Source of the DNA: Nitrosomonadales bacterium
Lineage (GTDB): Bacteria; Pseudomonadota; Gammaproteobacteria; Burkholderiales; Gallionellaceae
DNA length: 64,000 nt
Reading direction: 5' to 3'
Assembly: GCA_016214695.1 (NCBI GenBank)
Contig: JACRNY010000002.1
Location: forward strand, 124,001 to 188,000
In this document: positions 15,486 to 26,997 of the stretch, one piece after another
Layout: every line of letters begins with the position of its first letter
Position numbering within the stretch: the stretch's first letter is position 1
Notes under the pieces: generated by a model
The model's database searches: none
Told to the model about the DNA's origin: nothing
Seen by the model: only the letters and a program-made list of their open reading frames with translations
Position numbers and translations under genes: made by a program

Positions 15486-16427
15486 ATGGCTGTATTCACT
15501 AGCGTCACCGAGGCGGACATCACCGCCTGGCTCGCCAACTATTCGTTGGGCGAGCTGATCGAACTACAGGGCATCCCCGCCGGCATCGAGAACACCAATT
15601 ATTTCGTCACCACCGGCAACGGCCGTTTCGTGCTGACGCTGTTCGAGAAGCTCACCGCCGACGACCTGCCGTTCTATCTCAACCTGATGTCGCACCTGGC
15701 GCGTCACGGCATCCCCTGCCCGGCACCGGTGGCGGACAGGCATAACCAGTTCCTCGGCGAGCTGAACGGCAAGCCGGCCTGCATCGTCAGCCGCCTTTCC
15801 GGCAAGTCGGTGACCCAGCCGAATGCAGCGCAGTGTGCGGCAGTCGGTGCGATGCTGGGCCAGATGCACAGCGCCGGACAGAGCTTCGGCGACGTGATGC
15901 TCAACCCGCGCGGTTCCGCCTGGCGTTTCGAGGCATCGCAGCAGGTGAAAAAATTCCTTTCCGCCCAGGATGCCGCGCTGCTGGAGAGCGAGGTCGAACT
16001 GCATGCCAAGAACACACTGACCGATATCCCGCGCGGCGTCATCCATGCCGACCTGTTCCGCGACAACGTGCTGATGGAAGACGAGCGCGTCGGCGGCCTG
16101 ATCGATTTCTATTTCGCCTGCACCGGCAACCTGCTGTACGACGTGGCCATCACCGTGAACGACTGGTGCATGGGTGCCGATCAAAAACTTGATGCGGAAC
16201 GCGCGCGCGCCATGCTGCGCGCCTACCACAGCGCCCGGCCGTTCACGGCAAGAGAGGCCGAAGTATGGCCGCTCGCCCTGCGCGTGGCGGCGTTGCGTTT
16301 CTGGATCTCGCGCCTGTACGACCTGTACCTGCCGCGCGATGCGGAGATGGTGAAGCCGCACGATCCGGAACAGTTCAAGCGCATACTGCAGAATCACATC
16401 GCGGCATCTCAGGCCATCTGGCTATAA
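15486..16427 (+). CDS. thrB: Homoserine kinase (choline-kinase-fold type)
   Basis: 313 residues. It phosphorylates homoserine to O-phosphohomoserine in threonine synthesis. This is the aminoglycoside/choline-kinase-fold isoenzyme of beta- and gammaproteobacteria, not the GHMP type. Motifs are GIPAGIENTNYFVTTGNGRF for the nucleotide loop, the catalytic loop VIHADLFRDNVLM with Asp and Asn, and the metal-binding GLIDFYFACTGNLLYDVAI. Length is normal. The metabolic partner thrC is not in the window. Confidence 0.93.
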   Translation: MAVFTSVTEADITAWLANYSLGELIELQGIPAGIENTNYFVTTGNGRFVLTLFEKLTADDLPFYLNLMSHLARHGIPCPAPVADRHNQFLGELNGKPACIVSRLSGKSVTQPNAAQCAAVGAMLGQMHSAGQSFGDVMLNPRGSAWRFEASQQVKKFLSAQDAALLESEVELHAKNTLTDIPRGVIHADLFRDNVLMEDERVGGLIDFYFACTGNLLYDVAITVNDWCMGADQKLDAERARAMLRAYHSARPFTAREAEVWPLALRVAALRFWISRLYDLYLPRDAEMVKPHDPEQFKRILQNHIAASQAIWL

Positions 16428-16437
16428 GGAGGCAATC

Positions 16438-17193
16438 ATGGAAGCGAAACATGTAACCGCGGAACGCGGCTGGGTGTGGATCAAACAGGGCTGGGCATTG
16501 TTCATCAAGTCGCCGGTGCTGTGGCTGGTTCTGCTGTTGATCGCTTTCGGTGCCGCGGTGCTGTTGTCGATGATCCCGGTGGTGGGACAGCCGCTGGCGA
16601 CCCTGCTGGGGCCGGTCGTCATGGCCGGGCTGATGTCCGGTTGCCGCGCGCTGGAGCAGGATGAAGAGCTGGAGCTCGCCCACCTGTTCAGCGGCTTCCA
16701 GCAACAGACGACGCAGCTGATCACCGTCGGCGGTCTGTCGCTGCTGGGGCAGTTCCTGATCGTGGGGCTGATGATAGGCATGGGCGCTTCCTCGCTGGTG
16801 AGCCTCATGATGAGCGACACGCCCCCGCACGATGCCAGCGTGATCGCCGAAGCCTTCGCCGGCGCAGGCGCCGCCGTGCTGGTCGGGATAGCGCTGTTCT
16901 GCCTGCTGATGATGGCGGCCCAGTTCTCGCCCATGCTGGTGTATTACAACCGTCTCTCGCCGTTCGAGGCGATGAAGCTGAGCCTGCGCGCTTTCTTCAA
17001 CAACATCGGCGCGATGTTCGTGTACGGCATGACGGCGCTCCTGCTGGCCATCCTGGCCACGGTGCCGATGATGATGGGCTGGATAATATTGATCCCGGTG
17101 ATGGTCACCTCGATCTACGCCTGCTACCGCGACATCTTCCCGTTCCCCGAAGAGACCGCGGAACAGCCCGCCCCCACCGAAACGGAAGCCTGA
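16438..17193 (+). CDS. BPSS1780-type multi-pass membrane protein
   Basis: 251 residues with five to six hydrophobic helices. The start VTAERGWVWIKQGWALF and the GPVVMAGLMSGCRALEQDEE segment are typical of the betaproteobacterial family named after Burkholderia BPSS1780. The last 15 residues are an acidic cytoplasmic tail. Function is unknown. AAGGAGG precedes the ATG, and the gene follows thrB by 10 bp and precedes another membrane protein by 2 bp. Confidence 0.8.
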   Translation: MEAKHVTAERGWVWIKQGWALFIKSPVLWLVLLLIAFGAAVLLSMIPVVGQPLATLLGPVVMAGLMSGCRALEQDEELELAHLFSGFQQQTTQLITVGGLSLLGQFLIVGLMIGMGASSLVSLMMSDTPPHDASVIAEAFAGAGAAVLVGIALFCLLMMAAQFSPMLVYYNRLSPFEAMKLSLRAFFNNIGAMFVYGMTALLLAILATVPMMMGWIILIPVMVTSIYACYRDIFPFPEETAEQPAPTETEA

Positions 17194-17195
17194 CC

Positions 17196-17690
17196 ATGCG
17201 CTACGAGAATGCCAGCGTCACCGAGATCAAGAAGGCGCAAGCCCCGCACAACCTGTTCATCTCCGGATTGTTCCTGTTCGACCTGCTGATGACGCCGGCG
17301 ATACTGGCGCTGAAGATCGGCATGGTGGGCCTGCTCATTCCGCTGGTCTGCTCGGGCGCGCTCATCGCTTATATCTACCTGCGCAGCAGGAAGACCACCA
17401 GCTGGTTCGTCGATATGCACTGGAAGATCACGTTCTCGCGCAGCAAGCTGCTGATGCTGGCCTACGCCATCTCGGCGACGCTGATCTTCCTGGCCTGGCT
17501 GATCAGCCTGTCCACCAGGGACCACAACATGAGCCACATCATCTGGACCGCACTCACGCGCGTCGCACTGATGCCGACCGTGGTGCTGGTGCTGGTCACC
17601 GCGGTGCTGGAGTTCAGCTCCTACGCACAGGCAGCCAAGCGCGAGGTGCCGGACAAGCTGGCAGCGAAGTTCCCGCCGCCTGCCCTCTGA
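17196..17690 (+). CDS. Small inner-membrane protein of unknown function
   Basis: 164 residues with about four predicted transmembrane helices (around 23-45, 47-66, 85-107 and 117-140). I recognise no family. The start is 2 bp after the BPSS1780-type stop, so the two membrane proteins are probably co-translated. It converges on a minus-strand AhpD-like gene with no gap. Confidence 0.7.
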   Translation: MRYENASVTEIKKAQAPHNLFISGLFLFDLLMTPAILALKIGMVGLLIPLVCSGALIAYIYLRSRKTTSWFVDMHWKITFSRSKLLMLAYAISATLIFLAWLISLSTRDHNMSHIIWTALTRVALMPTVVLVLVTAVLEFSSYAQAAKREVPDKLAAKFPPPAL

Positions 17691-18038
17691 TTATTTCAGC
17701 TGGGAGAATTCCTCAAAGGCGTGCATCACCTCGCCCGCGTACATCAGCGACGGGCCGCCGCCCATGTACACCGCGACCGCCAGCACTTCGTTGAGCTGCT
17801 CGCGGGTCACCCCCAGCCGCACCAGCGTGCGCACGTGATAGGCGATGCAACCTTCGCAGCGCGTCGCCACCGCGATGGCGGTCGCGATCAATTCCTTGTC
17901 CAGCGCGGACACCGTCCCCGCCGTCATCGCCGCCTTTGACATCGCATCGAAGCCGTTCATGGTGTCCGCCGCTTCCTTGCGGAAGGTGGCCAGCGGCGGG
18001 TTCAGATGCTGGATGAGTTCCTTGTACGATTTGCTCAT
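17691..18038 (-). CDS. Carboxymuconolactone decarboxylase/AhpD-like protein
   Basis: 115 residues in the AhpD-like helical fold. The redox motif C-E-G-C with a trailing His (RCEGCIAYHVRTLVRLG) lies near residue 60. Such proteins act as alkylhydroperoxidase partners or are of unknown peroxidase-like function. The motif favours a thiol redox role rather than lactone decarboxylation. The start at 18038 has AGGAGA upstream. It lies downstream of the MEKHLA gene on the same strand with a 48-bp gap. Confidence 0.85.
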   Translation of the reverse strand: MSKSYKELIQHLNPPLATFRKEAADTMNGFDAMSKAAMTAGTVSALDKELIATAIAVATRCEGCIAYHVRTLVRLGVTREQLNEVLAVAVYMGGGPSLMYAGEVMHAFEEFSQLK

Positions 18039-18086
18039 GTGTCTTCTCCTGTACTTGAATGAAAGTGAACTGCCGTTGCCAATGAG

Positions 18087-18551
18087 TCAGGGTGCGGCAA
18101 CAAACACCGCCGCCTGACCGCGATGCACGCCGTCTGCATCGGTGAGGTTCCAGATCGTGCAGTCCGTGATCATGAAGCGCCTGCCGCTGCTGGCGATGCG
18201 CATGCCGGAATAGCCGTCGATATAACCCTGCTCCGCCACCTTGCGCAGTGCCTTCTCGCGCGCTTCCTGCTGCATCGGCTCGGCGGAGAGGCGCGACGGC
18301 AAGCGCGCGAACTCGGCGAACTCCATCTCGAAACAGCGCAACGCGCAGGCGTTACCGTAGAAGAAGACGGGATCGGCCTCGCTGCCGTGCGCGACGATGG
18401 CGAAGGGCGCATTCCAGACCGCCTCGCGCAAGGCCGCGCTTTCTTGCGGCGCATTCTCGATGAGCGGTCTTCCCGTAAGTCGCTGGTAGCTTTCCACGAT
18501 GAGGCGCAAACGCCTCTCCAGCAACGGGTCAGACGGCGGTGAGCTTGGCAT
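18087..18551 (-). CDS. MEKHLA-domain (PAS-like) protein
   Basis: 154 residues covered by one MEKHLA domain, a PAS-like sensor fold first noted at the end of plant HD-ZIP III proteins. Signature parts are FAIVAHGSEADPVFFYGNAC at about 51-70, LPSRLSAEP, and GYSGMRIASSGRRFMITDCT. Bacterial stand-alone members are thought to bind a small ligand; none is known. Its ATG at 18551 lies 23 nt inside the 3' end of uvrD, so it is probably expressed from the uvrD transcript. Confidence 0.85.
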   Translation of the reverse strand: MPSSPPSDPLLERRLRLIVESYQRLTGRPLIENAPQESAALREAVWNAPFAIVAHGSEADPVFFYGNACALRCFEMEFAEFARLPSRLSAEPMQQEAREKALRKVAEQGYIDGYSGMRIASSGRRFMITDCTIWNLTDADGVHRGQAAVFVAAP

Positions 18552-20775
18552 ATTCGAGCGCCAGCCACTTGCTGCCGGCGCGTTTGAAGTTGACCTGCAC
18601 GCGACCGTCGCTGCCGCCCCCTTCGGTGTCCGTCACCACGCCTTCGCCGAACTTCTGGTGGAACACGCGCTGGCCGATGCGCCATATCGAATCGGGCGAA
18701 ACATGCGGTATTGGCGCAGCCGGACTGGCGGCAAATGCATTGACGTAGCTTTTGGTCTCGTAACTGCCGGCATGGAAGGTCTTGCGCGCGCTCACGCGCG
18801 GCGTCAGCCAGTGCAGCAATTCTTCCGGCAGTTCGCGCAGGAAGCTCGATGCCAGGCCGTAATGTGTCTGTCCGTGCAGCATGCGGCTCTGTGCGAAAGT
18901 GAGATACAGGCGGCGGCGCGCGCGCGTGATCGCCACGTACATCAGGCGGCGTTCTTCGTCGAGGTCGCCGTTGTCTATACTGTTCTGGTGCGGGAACAGG
19001 CTTTCTTCCAGGCCGGTGATGAACACGGTGTGGAACTCCAGTCCCTTGGCGGCATGCACTGTCATCAGGTGCAGCGCATCCTCGCTGTCGCCGGCCTGGT
19101 GCTCGCCCGATTCCAGCGTGGCATGGGTGAGGAAGGCGGTGAGGCTGTCGTCCTCGTTCTCGTGCACGAACAGTGTGGCCGAGTTGATGAGCTCGTTGAG
19201 GTTCTCCAGCCGCTCTTCCGCCTCGCGCCGTTTCGAGACCGAAGTCTTCTCGGTCTCATAGTGCGTGACCAGCCCGCTGTGTTGCAGCACATGCTCCATG
19301 ATCTCGGGCAGCGGCAGGTTCTGCGTGCCGCTGCGCAGCGACTCGATCAGTCCGACGAAGGCAGTGACCTTGCCGCCCGCGCGCGCCGCCGCATCCCACA
19401 GCGTGGTGTTGTTCATCTTCGCCGCTTCCTGCAGCTGCTCGATGCTGCGTGCGCCGATGCCGCGCGTGGGGAAGTTGATGATGCGCAGCAATGCATTGTC
19501 GTCGTCGGTGTTCTCCATCAAACGCAGGTAGGCCAGCGCATGCTTGATCTCCTGTCGTTCGAAGAAGCGCAGGCCGCCGTAGACGCGGTAGGACAGCCCC
19601 GCGGATACCAGCGCATGCTCCAGCACGCGCGACTGCGCGTTTGAGCGGTACAGCAGCGCGATCTCGGAAAGGCGCACGCCCTCGCGGTTGAGCTGTTTGA
19701 TCTCGTCGACGATGAAAGCGGCCTCATCCACATCGGTGCCCGCCTCGTACACGCGGATCTGCTCGCCCTTGTCGGCATCGGTCCACAGGTTCTTGCCGAG
19801 GCGGTTGCGGTTGTTCTGGATGAGCGCATTGGCGGCGTCGAGGATGTTGCCGTGCGAACGGTAGTTCTGCTCCAGCTTGATCACGTTCTCGACATGGAAA
19901 TCGCGCAACAGCTCCTGCATGTTGCCGACGTTGGCGCCGCGGAAGGCATAGATGGACTGGTCGTCGTCCCCGACTGCAAAGAGGGCAGAGGTCGAAGATT
20001 GCCCTTCACGTTCGCCCCCTCTCCCCCCGGGAGAGGGTTGGGGTGAGGGCCTGCGCGTCTCGCCCACTCCCGCCAGCAGTTTCAGCCAGCGGTACTGCAG
20101 CGGGTTGGTATCCTGGAACTCGTCCACCAGGATGTGCTTGAAACGCTCCTGGTAATGCTCGCGCAGTTGCTGGTTGCGCGACAGCAGCTCGTAACAGCGC
20201 AGCAACAATTCAGAGAAATCCACCACGCCTTCGCGCTGGCACTGCGCGTCGTATTCGGCGAACACCTCCACCTTGCGCCGCGTGTACGGGTCGTAGGCTT
20301 CCACCTCGTGCGCGCGCAAGCCTTCTTCCTTGCGCCCGCTGATGAAGTTCTGCATCTCGCGCGGCGGATACTTCTCGTCATCCACATTCATCGCCTTCAT
20401 CAGGCGTTTGATGGCGGAGAGCTGGTCGCCGGAATCGAGGATCTGGAAGGTCTGCGGCAAGTTGGCCTCGCGGTGATGCGCGCGCAGCATGCGGTTGCAC
20501 AGGCCGTGGAAGGTGCCTATCCACATGCCGCGCGTATTGATCGGCAGCATCGCGGACAGGCGCGTGACCATCTCCTTCGCCGCCTTGTTGGTGAAGGTCA
20601 CCGCGAGGATGCCGGATGGCGAGACCTGCCCCGTGCTGATGAGGTAAGCGATGCGCGTGGTCAGCACGCGCGTCTTGCCGCTGCCCGCCCCGGCCAGGAT
20701 CAGCGCGGATTGGGCTGGAAGCTCGACGGCAGCACGTTGTTCGGGATTGAGACCGGAAAGCAGGGTGGGATTCAT
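18529..20775 (-). CDS. uvrD: DNA helicase II (UvrD) with an in-frame repeat-derived insert
   Basis: 748 residues from the ATG at 20775. SF1A 3'-5' helicase of mismatch and nucleotide-excision repair. Walker A AGAGSGKT, Walker B VDEFQDTN and motif III VGDDDQSIYAFRGA are intact. The C-terminal Tudor-like domain (RVFHQKFGEGVVTDTEGGG, KWLALEYAKL) marks UvrD rather than Rep. Between motifs II and III, residues about 243-258 (PSPQPSPGGRGGEREG) are encoded by a palindromic repeat in a loop that is short in relatives. Confidence 0.93.
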   Translation of the reverse strand: MNPTLLSGLNPEQRAAVELPAQSALILAGAGSGKTRVLTTRIAYLISTGQVSPSGILAVTFTNKAAKEMVTRLSAMLPINTRGMWIGTFHGLCNRMLRAHHREANLPQTFQILDSGDQLSAIKRLMKAMNVDDEKYPPREMQNFISGRKEEGLRAHEVEAYDPYTRRKVEVFAEYDAQCQREGVVDFSELLLRCYELLSRNQQLREHYQERFKHILVDEFQDTNPLQYRWLKLLAGVGETRRPSPQPSPGGRGGEREGQSSTSALFAVGDDDQSIYAFRGANVGNMQELLRDFHVENVIKLEQNYRSHGNILDAANALIQNNRNRLGKNLWTDADKGEQIRVYEAGTDVDEAAFIVDEIKQLNREGVRLSEIALLYRSNAQSRVLEHALVSAGLSYRVYGGLRFFERQEIKHALAYLRLMENTDDDNALLRIINFPTRGIGARSIEQLQEAAKMNNTTLWDAAARAGGKVTAFVGLIESLRSGTQNLPLPEIMEHVLQHSGLVTHYETEKTSVSKRREAEERLENLNELINSATLFVHENEDDSLTAFLTHATLESGEHQAGDSEDALHLMTVHAAKGLEFHTVFITGLEESLFPHQNSIDNGDLDEERRLMYVAITRARRRLYLTFAQSRMLHGQTHYGLASSFLRELPEELLHWLTPRVSARKTFHAGSYETKSYVNAFAASPAAPIPHVSPDSIWRIGQRVFHQKFGEGVVTDTEGGGSDGRVQVNFKRAGSKWLALEYAKLTAV
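20002..20049. repeat. CCCTCTCCC/GGGAGAGGG palindrome inside uvrD
   Basis: Core palindrome at 20017-20037, with CCCTTCACG before and GGGTGAGGG after. It is in frame, without stops, and in the same reading frame relative to the core as the polA and leuS copies (Pro-Ser-Pro across CCCTCTCCC). Confidence 0.85.
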
Positions 20776-20844
20776 GGGGAGATTATCCCACACGATTACT
20801 GGCAAACAGGCAGGTCGGCTGTCATTTCACATCAAAACCCAATT

Positions 20845-20970
20845 AGCCACAGAGAACACAGAGGCCACAGAGAAAGGGGATGATTCCGGCTGTTTGCCGA
20901 TCGAGAAATTTATTCGTGATCCAAGTCGAAGCGCCGAACATCTCTGTGAACTCTGTGTTCTCTGTGGCTA
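20845..20970. repeat. CACAGAG-arm palindromic intergenic repeat, copy 3 (long loop)
   Basis: The arms match the other copies (GCCACAGAGAACACAGAG and its complement), but the loop is much longer, about 70 nt. The right end forms the TAG stop of the MazG-like gene at 20968-20970; the left end is 67 bp before the uvrD start. Confidence 0.85.
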
Positions 20971-21345
20971 GATTTTGTTTGTTCTGTTTTGCTTGTACTC
21001 GTCGGATTTCTTCGCGCTGCCGCGCACTTCGTCGGCGGGGTATTTCTGCGCGTTCAGCACCAGTTTCTTGTCCACGGCGGCAACAAGGTCGAGTTGCAGT
21101 TTGTGCGCCAGGCTGATGAGGTAGATCTGGATATCGGCCAGCTCCAGCTCGACTTCGGCAAGCTTCTCCGGCGACAGCCTGCAGCTCTGCTCCTCGCTCA
21201 GCCACTGGAAGTGCTCCACCATCTCGGCGGCCTCGACGATGAGCGCCATGGAGAGGTTCTTGGGCGAATGGAACTGGTCCCAGTCGCGCTCGACCACGAA
21301 CTGGCGCACCTCTTTCCTGATCCGGTCAAAATCCTTGTCTGCCAT
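20968..21345 (-). CDS. MazG-like nucleotide pyrophosphohydrolase (RS21-C6/dCTPase type)
   Basis: 125 residues from the ATG at 21345, five bases from a GGAGG; an overlapping ATG at 21348 is too close to it. All-alpha NTP-PPase fold with the metal-binding acidic motifs E-A-A-E-M-V-E-H at about 40-47 and E-L-A-D-I-Q-I-Y near 69-76. It hydrolyses (d)NTPs to monophosphates, cleaning the nucleotide pool. The C-terminal tail (SDEYKQNRTNKI) is non-conserved in appearance, and its TAG stop comes from the edge of a CACAGAG repeat. Confidence 0.85.
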   Translation of the reverse strand: MADKDFDRIRKEVRQFVVERDWDQFHSPKNLSMALIVEAAEMVEHFQWLSEEQSCRLSPEKLAEVELELADIQIYLISLAHKLQLDLVAAVDKKLVLNAQKYPADEVRGSAKKSDEYKQNRTNKI

Positions 21346-21370
21346 CATTGCCTCCTGCGCCCATTGTACA

Positions 21371-21403
21371 AAGCAAAACGGGGAAGCGTCTCCGCTTCCC
21401 CGT
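21371..21403 (-). terminator. Rho-independent terminator after prk
   Basis: Perfect 11-bp stem ACGGGGAAGCG/CGCTTCCCCGT with a 4-nt loop (21378-21403). On the minus strand it is followed by TTTTGCTTT. It lies about 20 bp past the prk stop. Confidence 0.85.
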
Positions 21404-21423
21404 CCTGTGTTCCGCATTGAACC

Positions 21424-22320
21424 TTACTTTTTCTTGTTCTCGATCATTTCATGCATGATCGGAGCAAGGATGACTTCCATCGCATGGCTCATTTTGCCGC
21501 CGGGCACCACCAGAGTATTGGCGCGGGACATGAACGAGTTCGGGATCATGCTGAGCATGTAAGGGAAGTCCACGCCCTTGGGATCGCGGAAACGGATGAC
21601 CACGAAGCTCTCGTCCGGAGTCGGGATGTCGCGCGCGATGAAGGGGTTGGAGGTGTCCACCGTGGCCACGCGCTGGAAGTTGATATGCGTGCGCGAGAAC
21701 TGCGGGGTGATGTACTTGATGTAGTCTGGCATGCGGCGCAGGATGGTATCCACGGTCGCTTCGGCGGAATAGCCGCGCTCGGCCTTGTCGCGGTGGATCT
21801 TCTGGATCCACTCGAGGTTGACCACCGGCACCACGCCGATGCCGAGGTCGACATACCTGCCGGCATCGACGCCCTTGGCTTCATTGGTGGCCAGACCGTG
21901 CAGACCCTCGTAGAACAGCAGATCGGTATTCTTCTCGATGTCTTCCCAGGGTGTGAACACGCCGGGCTTGAGGTCGGTCAGGTTGAAATGCTTGTTGTGA
22001 TCGGCAGCTTCGCTGTCGCTGTGCACATAGTAGCGGCGCTTGCACATGCCGGTTTCGCCGTATTGCTTGAACATCTCTTCGATCTTTTCGAAGTGGTTGG
22101 CTTCCGGACCGAAGTGGCTGAACGAATGGTTGCCGGCCTTGGCTGCTTCGGCAGCGGCAGCGCGGAACGCCATGCGATCCAGGCTGTGCAGGCTGTCGCC
22201 TTCGACAACGGCGGCGCTGATCTTTTCGCGGCGGAAGATGTTCTCGAACGCGCGCTTGACTGTGGTGGTACCGGCGCCGGACGAACCGGTGACGGCGATA
22301 ACGGGGTGCTTACGGGACAT
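21424..22320 (-). CDS. prk: Phosphoribulokinase, class I (Calvin cycle)
   Basis: 298 residues from the ATG at 22320. It phosphorylates ribulose 5-phosphate to the RuBisCO substrate ribulose 1,5-bisphosphate. P-loop GSSGAGTTT at 12-20, VVEGDSLHSLDR, FYEGLHGLATNEAKGVDAGR, and the class I length of about 290 residues (octameric bacterial form) identify it. CbbP is the alternative name. It stands apart from any RuBisCO gene, has its own terminator, and diverges from leuS. Confidence 0.95.
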   Translation of the reverse strand: MSRKHPVIAVTGSSGAGTTTVKRAFENIFRREKISAAVVEGDSLHSLDRMAFRAAAAEAAKAGNHSFSHFGPEANHFEKIEEMFKQYGETGMCKRRYYVHSDSEAADHNKHFNLTDLKPGVFTPWEDIEKNTDLLFYEGLHGLATNEAKGVDAGRYVDLGIGVVPVVNLEWIQKIHRDKAERGYSAEATVDTILRRMPDYIKYITPQFSRTHINFQRVATVDTSNPFIARDIPTPDESFVVIRFRDPKGVDFPYMLSMIPNSFMSRANTLVVPGGKMSHAMEVILAPIMHEMIENKKK

Positions 22321-22417
22321 ATGCCACTCTCCTGAACGATTCAAATAAAATTTTTGGACTGTGATTTTAGCAGAAGCCCTCCGATGTCGCTAACCCGCAA
22401 TCAAGGAACCACTTTGA

Positions 22418-25140
<2,723 letters not shown>

Positions 25141-25141
<1 letters not shown>

Positions 25142-25644
25142 TGACGAATATGACACGCCTCCTGTTGCTCGCTGCGACGCTGTCGCTGGCCGCTTGCGGC
25201 TTCCACCTGCGCGGCAGCGATCTCAAGGGCATGCAGTTCGCCTTCAAATCGCTATACCTGAAAACGCCCGCGGAAACGCCCTTCGTGGCCGATCTGCGCC
25301 GGGCGTTGACCGCCGGCAAGGTCACGCTGAGCGGCGCTCCCGACCAGGCAGAACTGGTGCTGGAAGTCGTCTCCGAACAGAGCGCAAAACAGATCCTGTC
25401 GCTCTCCGGCAGCGGCCGCGTCAAGGAATACCAGTTGTTCTACCGCGTCTCGCTGCGCGCCTACGACAGCAAACAGAACGACTGGCTGCCCGCGGACGAG
25501 ATCGCGCTTTCGCGCATCCTGGCTTACGACGACGAGCAGGTGCTCGCCAAGGAACAGGAAGAGGCGCTGCTGTATAAAGACATGCGCACCGACGCCGTGG
25601 CGCAGGCCATGCGCCGTCTGAGCCGGGCCAAACCGCAGCTATAG
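25141..25644 (+). CDS. lptE: LPS-assembly lipoprotein LptE
   Basis: 167 residues. Lipoprotein signal with lipobox L-A-A-C, Cys19, followed by GFHLRGSDLKGM, the standard LptE start. LptE plugs the LptD barrel in the outer membrane and helps place LPS on the surface. Length is normal. Gene order leuS-lptE-holA is conserved in proteobacteria, and the ATG overlaps the leuS stop. Confidence 0.92.
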
Positions 25645-25648
25645 ACCC

Positions 25649-26662
25649 ATGAGGATATCGAGCGACGACCTGCCGCAGCATCTGGCCAAAGGGCTGGCGC
25701 CGTTGTATGTCATCCACGGCGAAGCCCTGCTGCTGGCCATCGAGGCTGCCGATGCCATCCGCGCTGCCGCGCGTGCGGCAGGTTTCAGTGAGCGCGAGAC
25801 GCTCATCGCCGAGCAGGGTTTCAAGTGGGCCGAGTTGCGCAACAGCGCACAGAGCATGTCGCTGTTCGCCGAGCGCAAGATCATCGATCTGCGTATCCCT
25901 TCCGGCAAGCCCGGCGTGGAAGGCGCGCAGGCGCTGCAGGACCACTGCGGGAATCTCAACGCCGACACGCTCACGCTGATCTCGCTGCCGCGCCTCGACG
26001 GCACGGCGATGAAGAGCAAATGGTTCACCGCGCTGGAGCAGCACGCCACCGTCGTCAGCGCCGACGAGGTCTCCCTCGCCGCCCTGCCGGCATGGATCGC
26101 CGCGCGCCTGAAGCGACAAGGCCAATCTGCCGATGCGGATACGCTGGCGTTCCTTGCACAGCGTGTGGAAGGCAACCTGCTCGCCGCATTCCAGGAGATA
26201 CAGAAACTCGCATTGCTGTTCCCGGCCGGGCCGCTGTCTTTCGATCAGGTGAAGGACTCGGTGATGGATGTGGCGCGTTACGACGTGTTCAAACTCTCCG
26301 AGGCGATGCTGGCCGGCGATGCCGAACGCTACGTGCGCATCCTCGACGGCCTGCGTGCCGAAGGTACGGCGACCGTATTGATACTGTGGGCGATCGCGGA
26401 GGACATCCGCACTCTGGCCAGGGTATCGCGCGCCCTGCAGCAGAACGGCAACCTCTCGGGCGCGCTGCGCGATGCGCGCGTATGGGGTGTGCGGCAGAAG
26501 CTGGTCGAGCGCGCGGTACGCCGCTTCACGCCGACCTTCGCCGAGCGTGCCCTGCGCCAGGCCGCGCAGATCGACCGGCTGGTGAAAGGCCTGCGCAAGG
26601 GCGACGTATGGGATGAACTGCTGCAACTCGGCGTGCGCTGCGCACGGGCAGGCGCAAGATGA
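25649..26662 (+). CDS. holA: DNA polymerase III delta subunit
   Basis: 337 residues. Clamp-loader delta subunit that opens the beta clamp. PLYVIHGEALLLAIEAADAI at the N-terminus, the clamp-contact region with SLFAERKIIDLRI near 70-82, and the C-terminal collar helices (RQAAQIDRLVKGLRKGDVWD) match HolA. It starts 4 bp after lptE and overlaps cutA by 4 bp. Confidence 0.93.
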   Translation: MRISSDDLPQHLAKGLAPLYVIHGEALLLAIEAADAIRAAARAAGFSERETLIAEQGFKWAELRNSAQSMSLFAERKIIDLRIPSGKPGVEGAQALQDHCGNLNADTLTLISLPRLDGTAMKSKWFTALEQHATVVSADEVSLAALPAWIAARLKRQGQSADADTLAFLAQRVEGNLLAAFQEIQKLALLFPAGPLSFDQVKDSVMDVARYDVFKLSEAMLAGDAERYVRILDGLRAEGTATVLILWAIAEDIRTLARVSRALQQNGNLSGALRDARVWGVRQKLVERAVRRFTPTFAERALRQAAQIDRLVKGLRKGDVWDELLQLGVRCARAGAR

Positions 26663-26997
26663 ATGGGCACGAAGTCGTCGTGGTCATCACCAACCTGCCG
26701 GATCGTGCGACCGCGGAACGCGTCGCCGACAGCCTTGTCACAGGGAACATGGCAGCCTGCGTCAATATCCTGGCCGCATGTACTTCGGTCTATCGCTGGG
26801 AAGGCAAGCTCAACCATGGTGACGAAGTACCGTTGCTGATCAAGACCACGCGCGCCGCATATGCGGAACTGGAAAGCGCCCTGCGCAAGCTGCATCCTTA
26901 TGAAGTGCCGGAGATCGTCGCATTGCCTGTCAGCGCAGGTCTGCCGGAATATCTGAACTGGGTCGCACAAGAGACCATACCGAAGAGAGAAAAATGA
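26659..26997 (+). CDS. cutA: Divalent-cation tolerance protein CutA
   Basis: 112 residues, the usual CutA1 length; a trimeric ferredoxin-like protein resembling PII. Signature VVITNLPDRATAERVADSLV, then MAACVNILAACTSVYRWEGK and LHPYEVPEIVALPV. It is linked to copper tolerance in E. coli, although the molecular role is unsettled. ATGA overlaps on both sides tie it to holA and dsbD, the classic cutA-dsbD order. Confidence 0.93.
   Translation: MNGHEVVVVITNLPDRATAERVADSLVTGNMAACVNILAACTSVYRWEGKLNHGDEVPLLIKTTRAAYAELESALRKLHPYEVPEIVALPVSAGLPEYLNWVAQETIPKREK

Noticed and set aside
20845-20970. CRISPR-like array because of repeated CACAGAG units
   Set aside because: The units are 7 nt at 9-nt period within a palindrome; there are no spacers of 25-40 nt and no cas genes.
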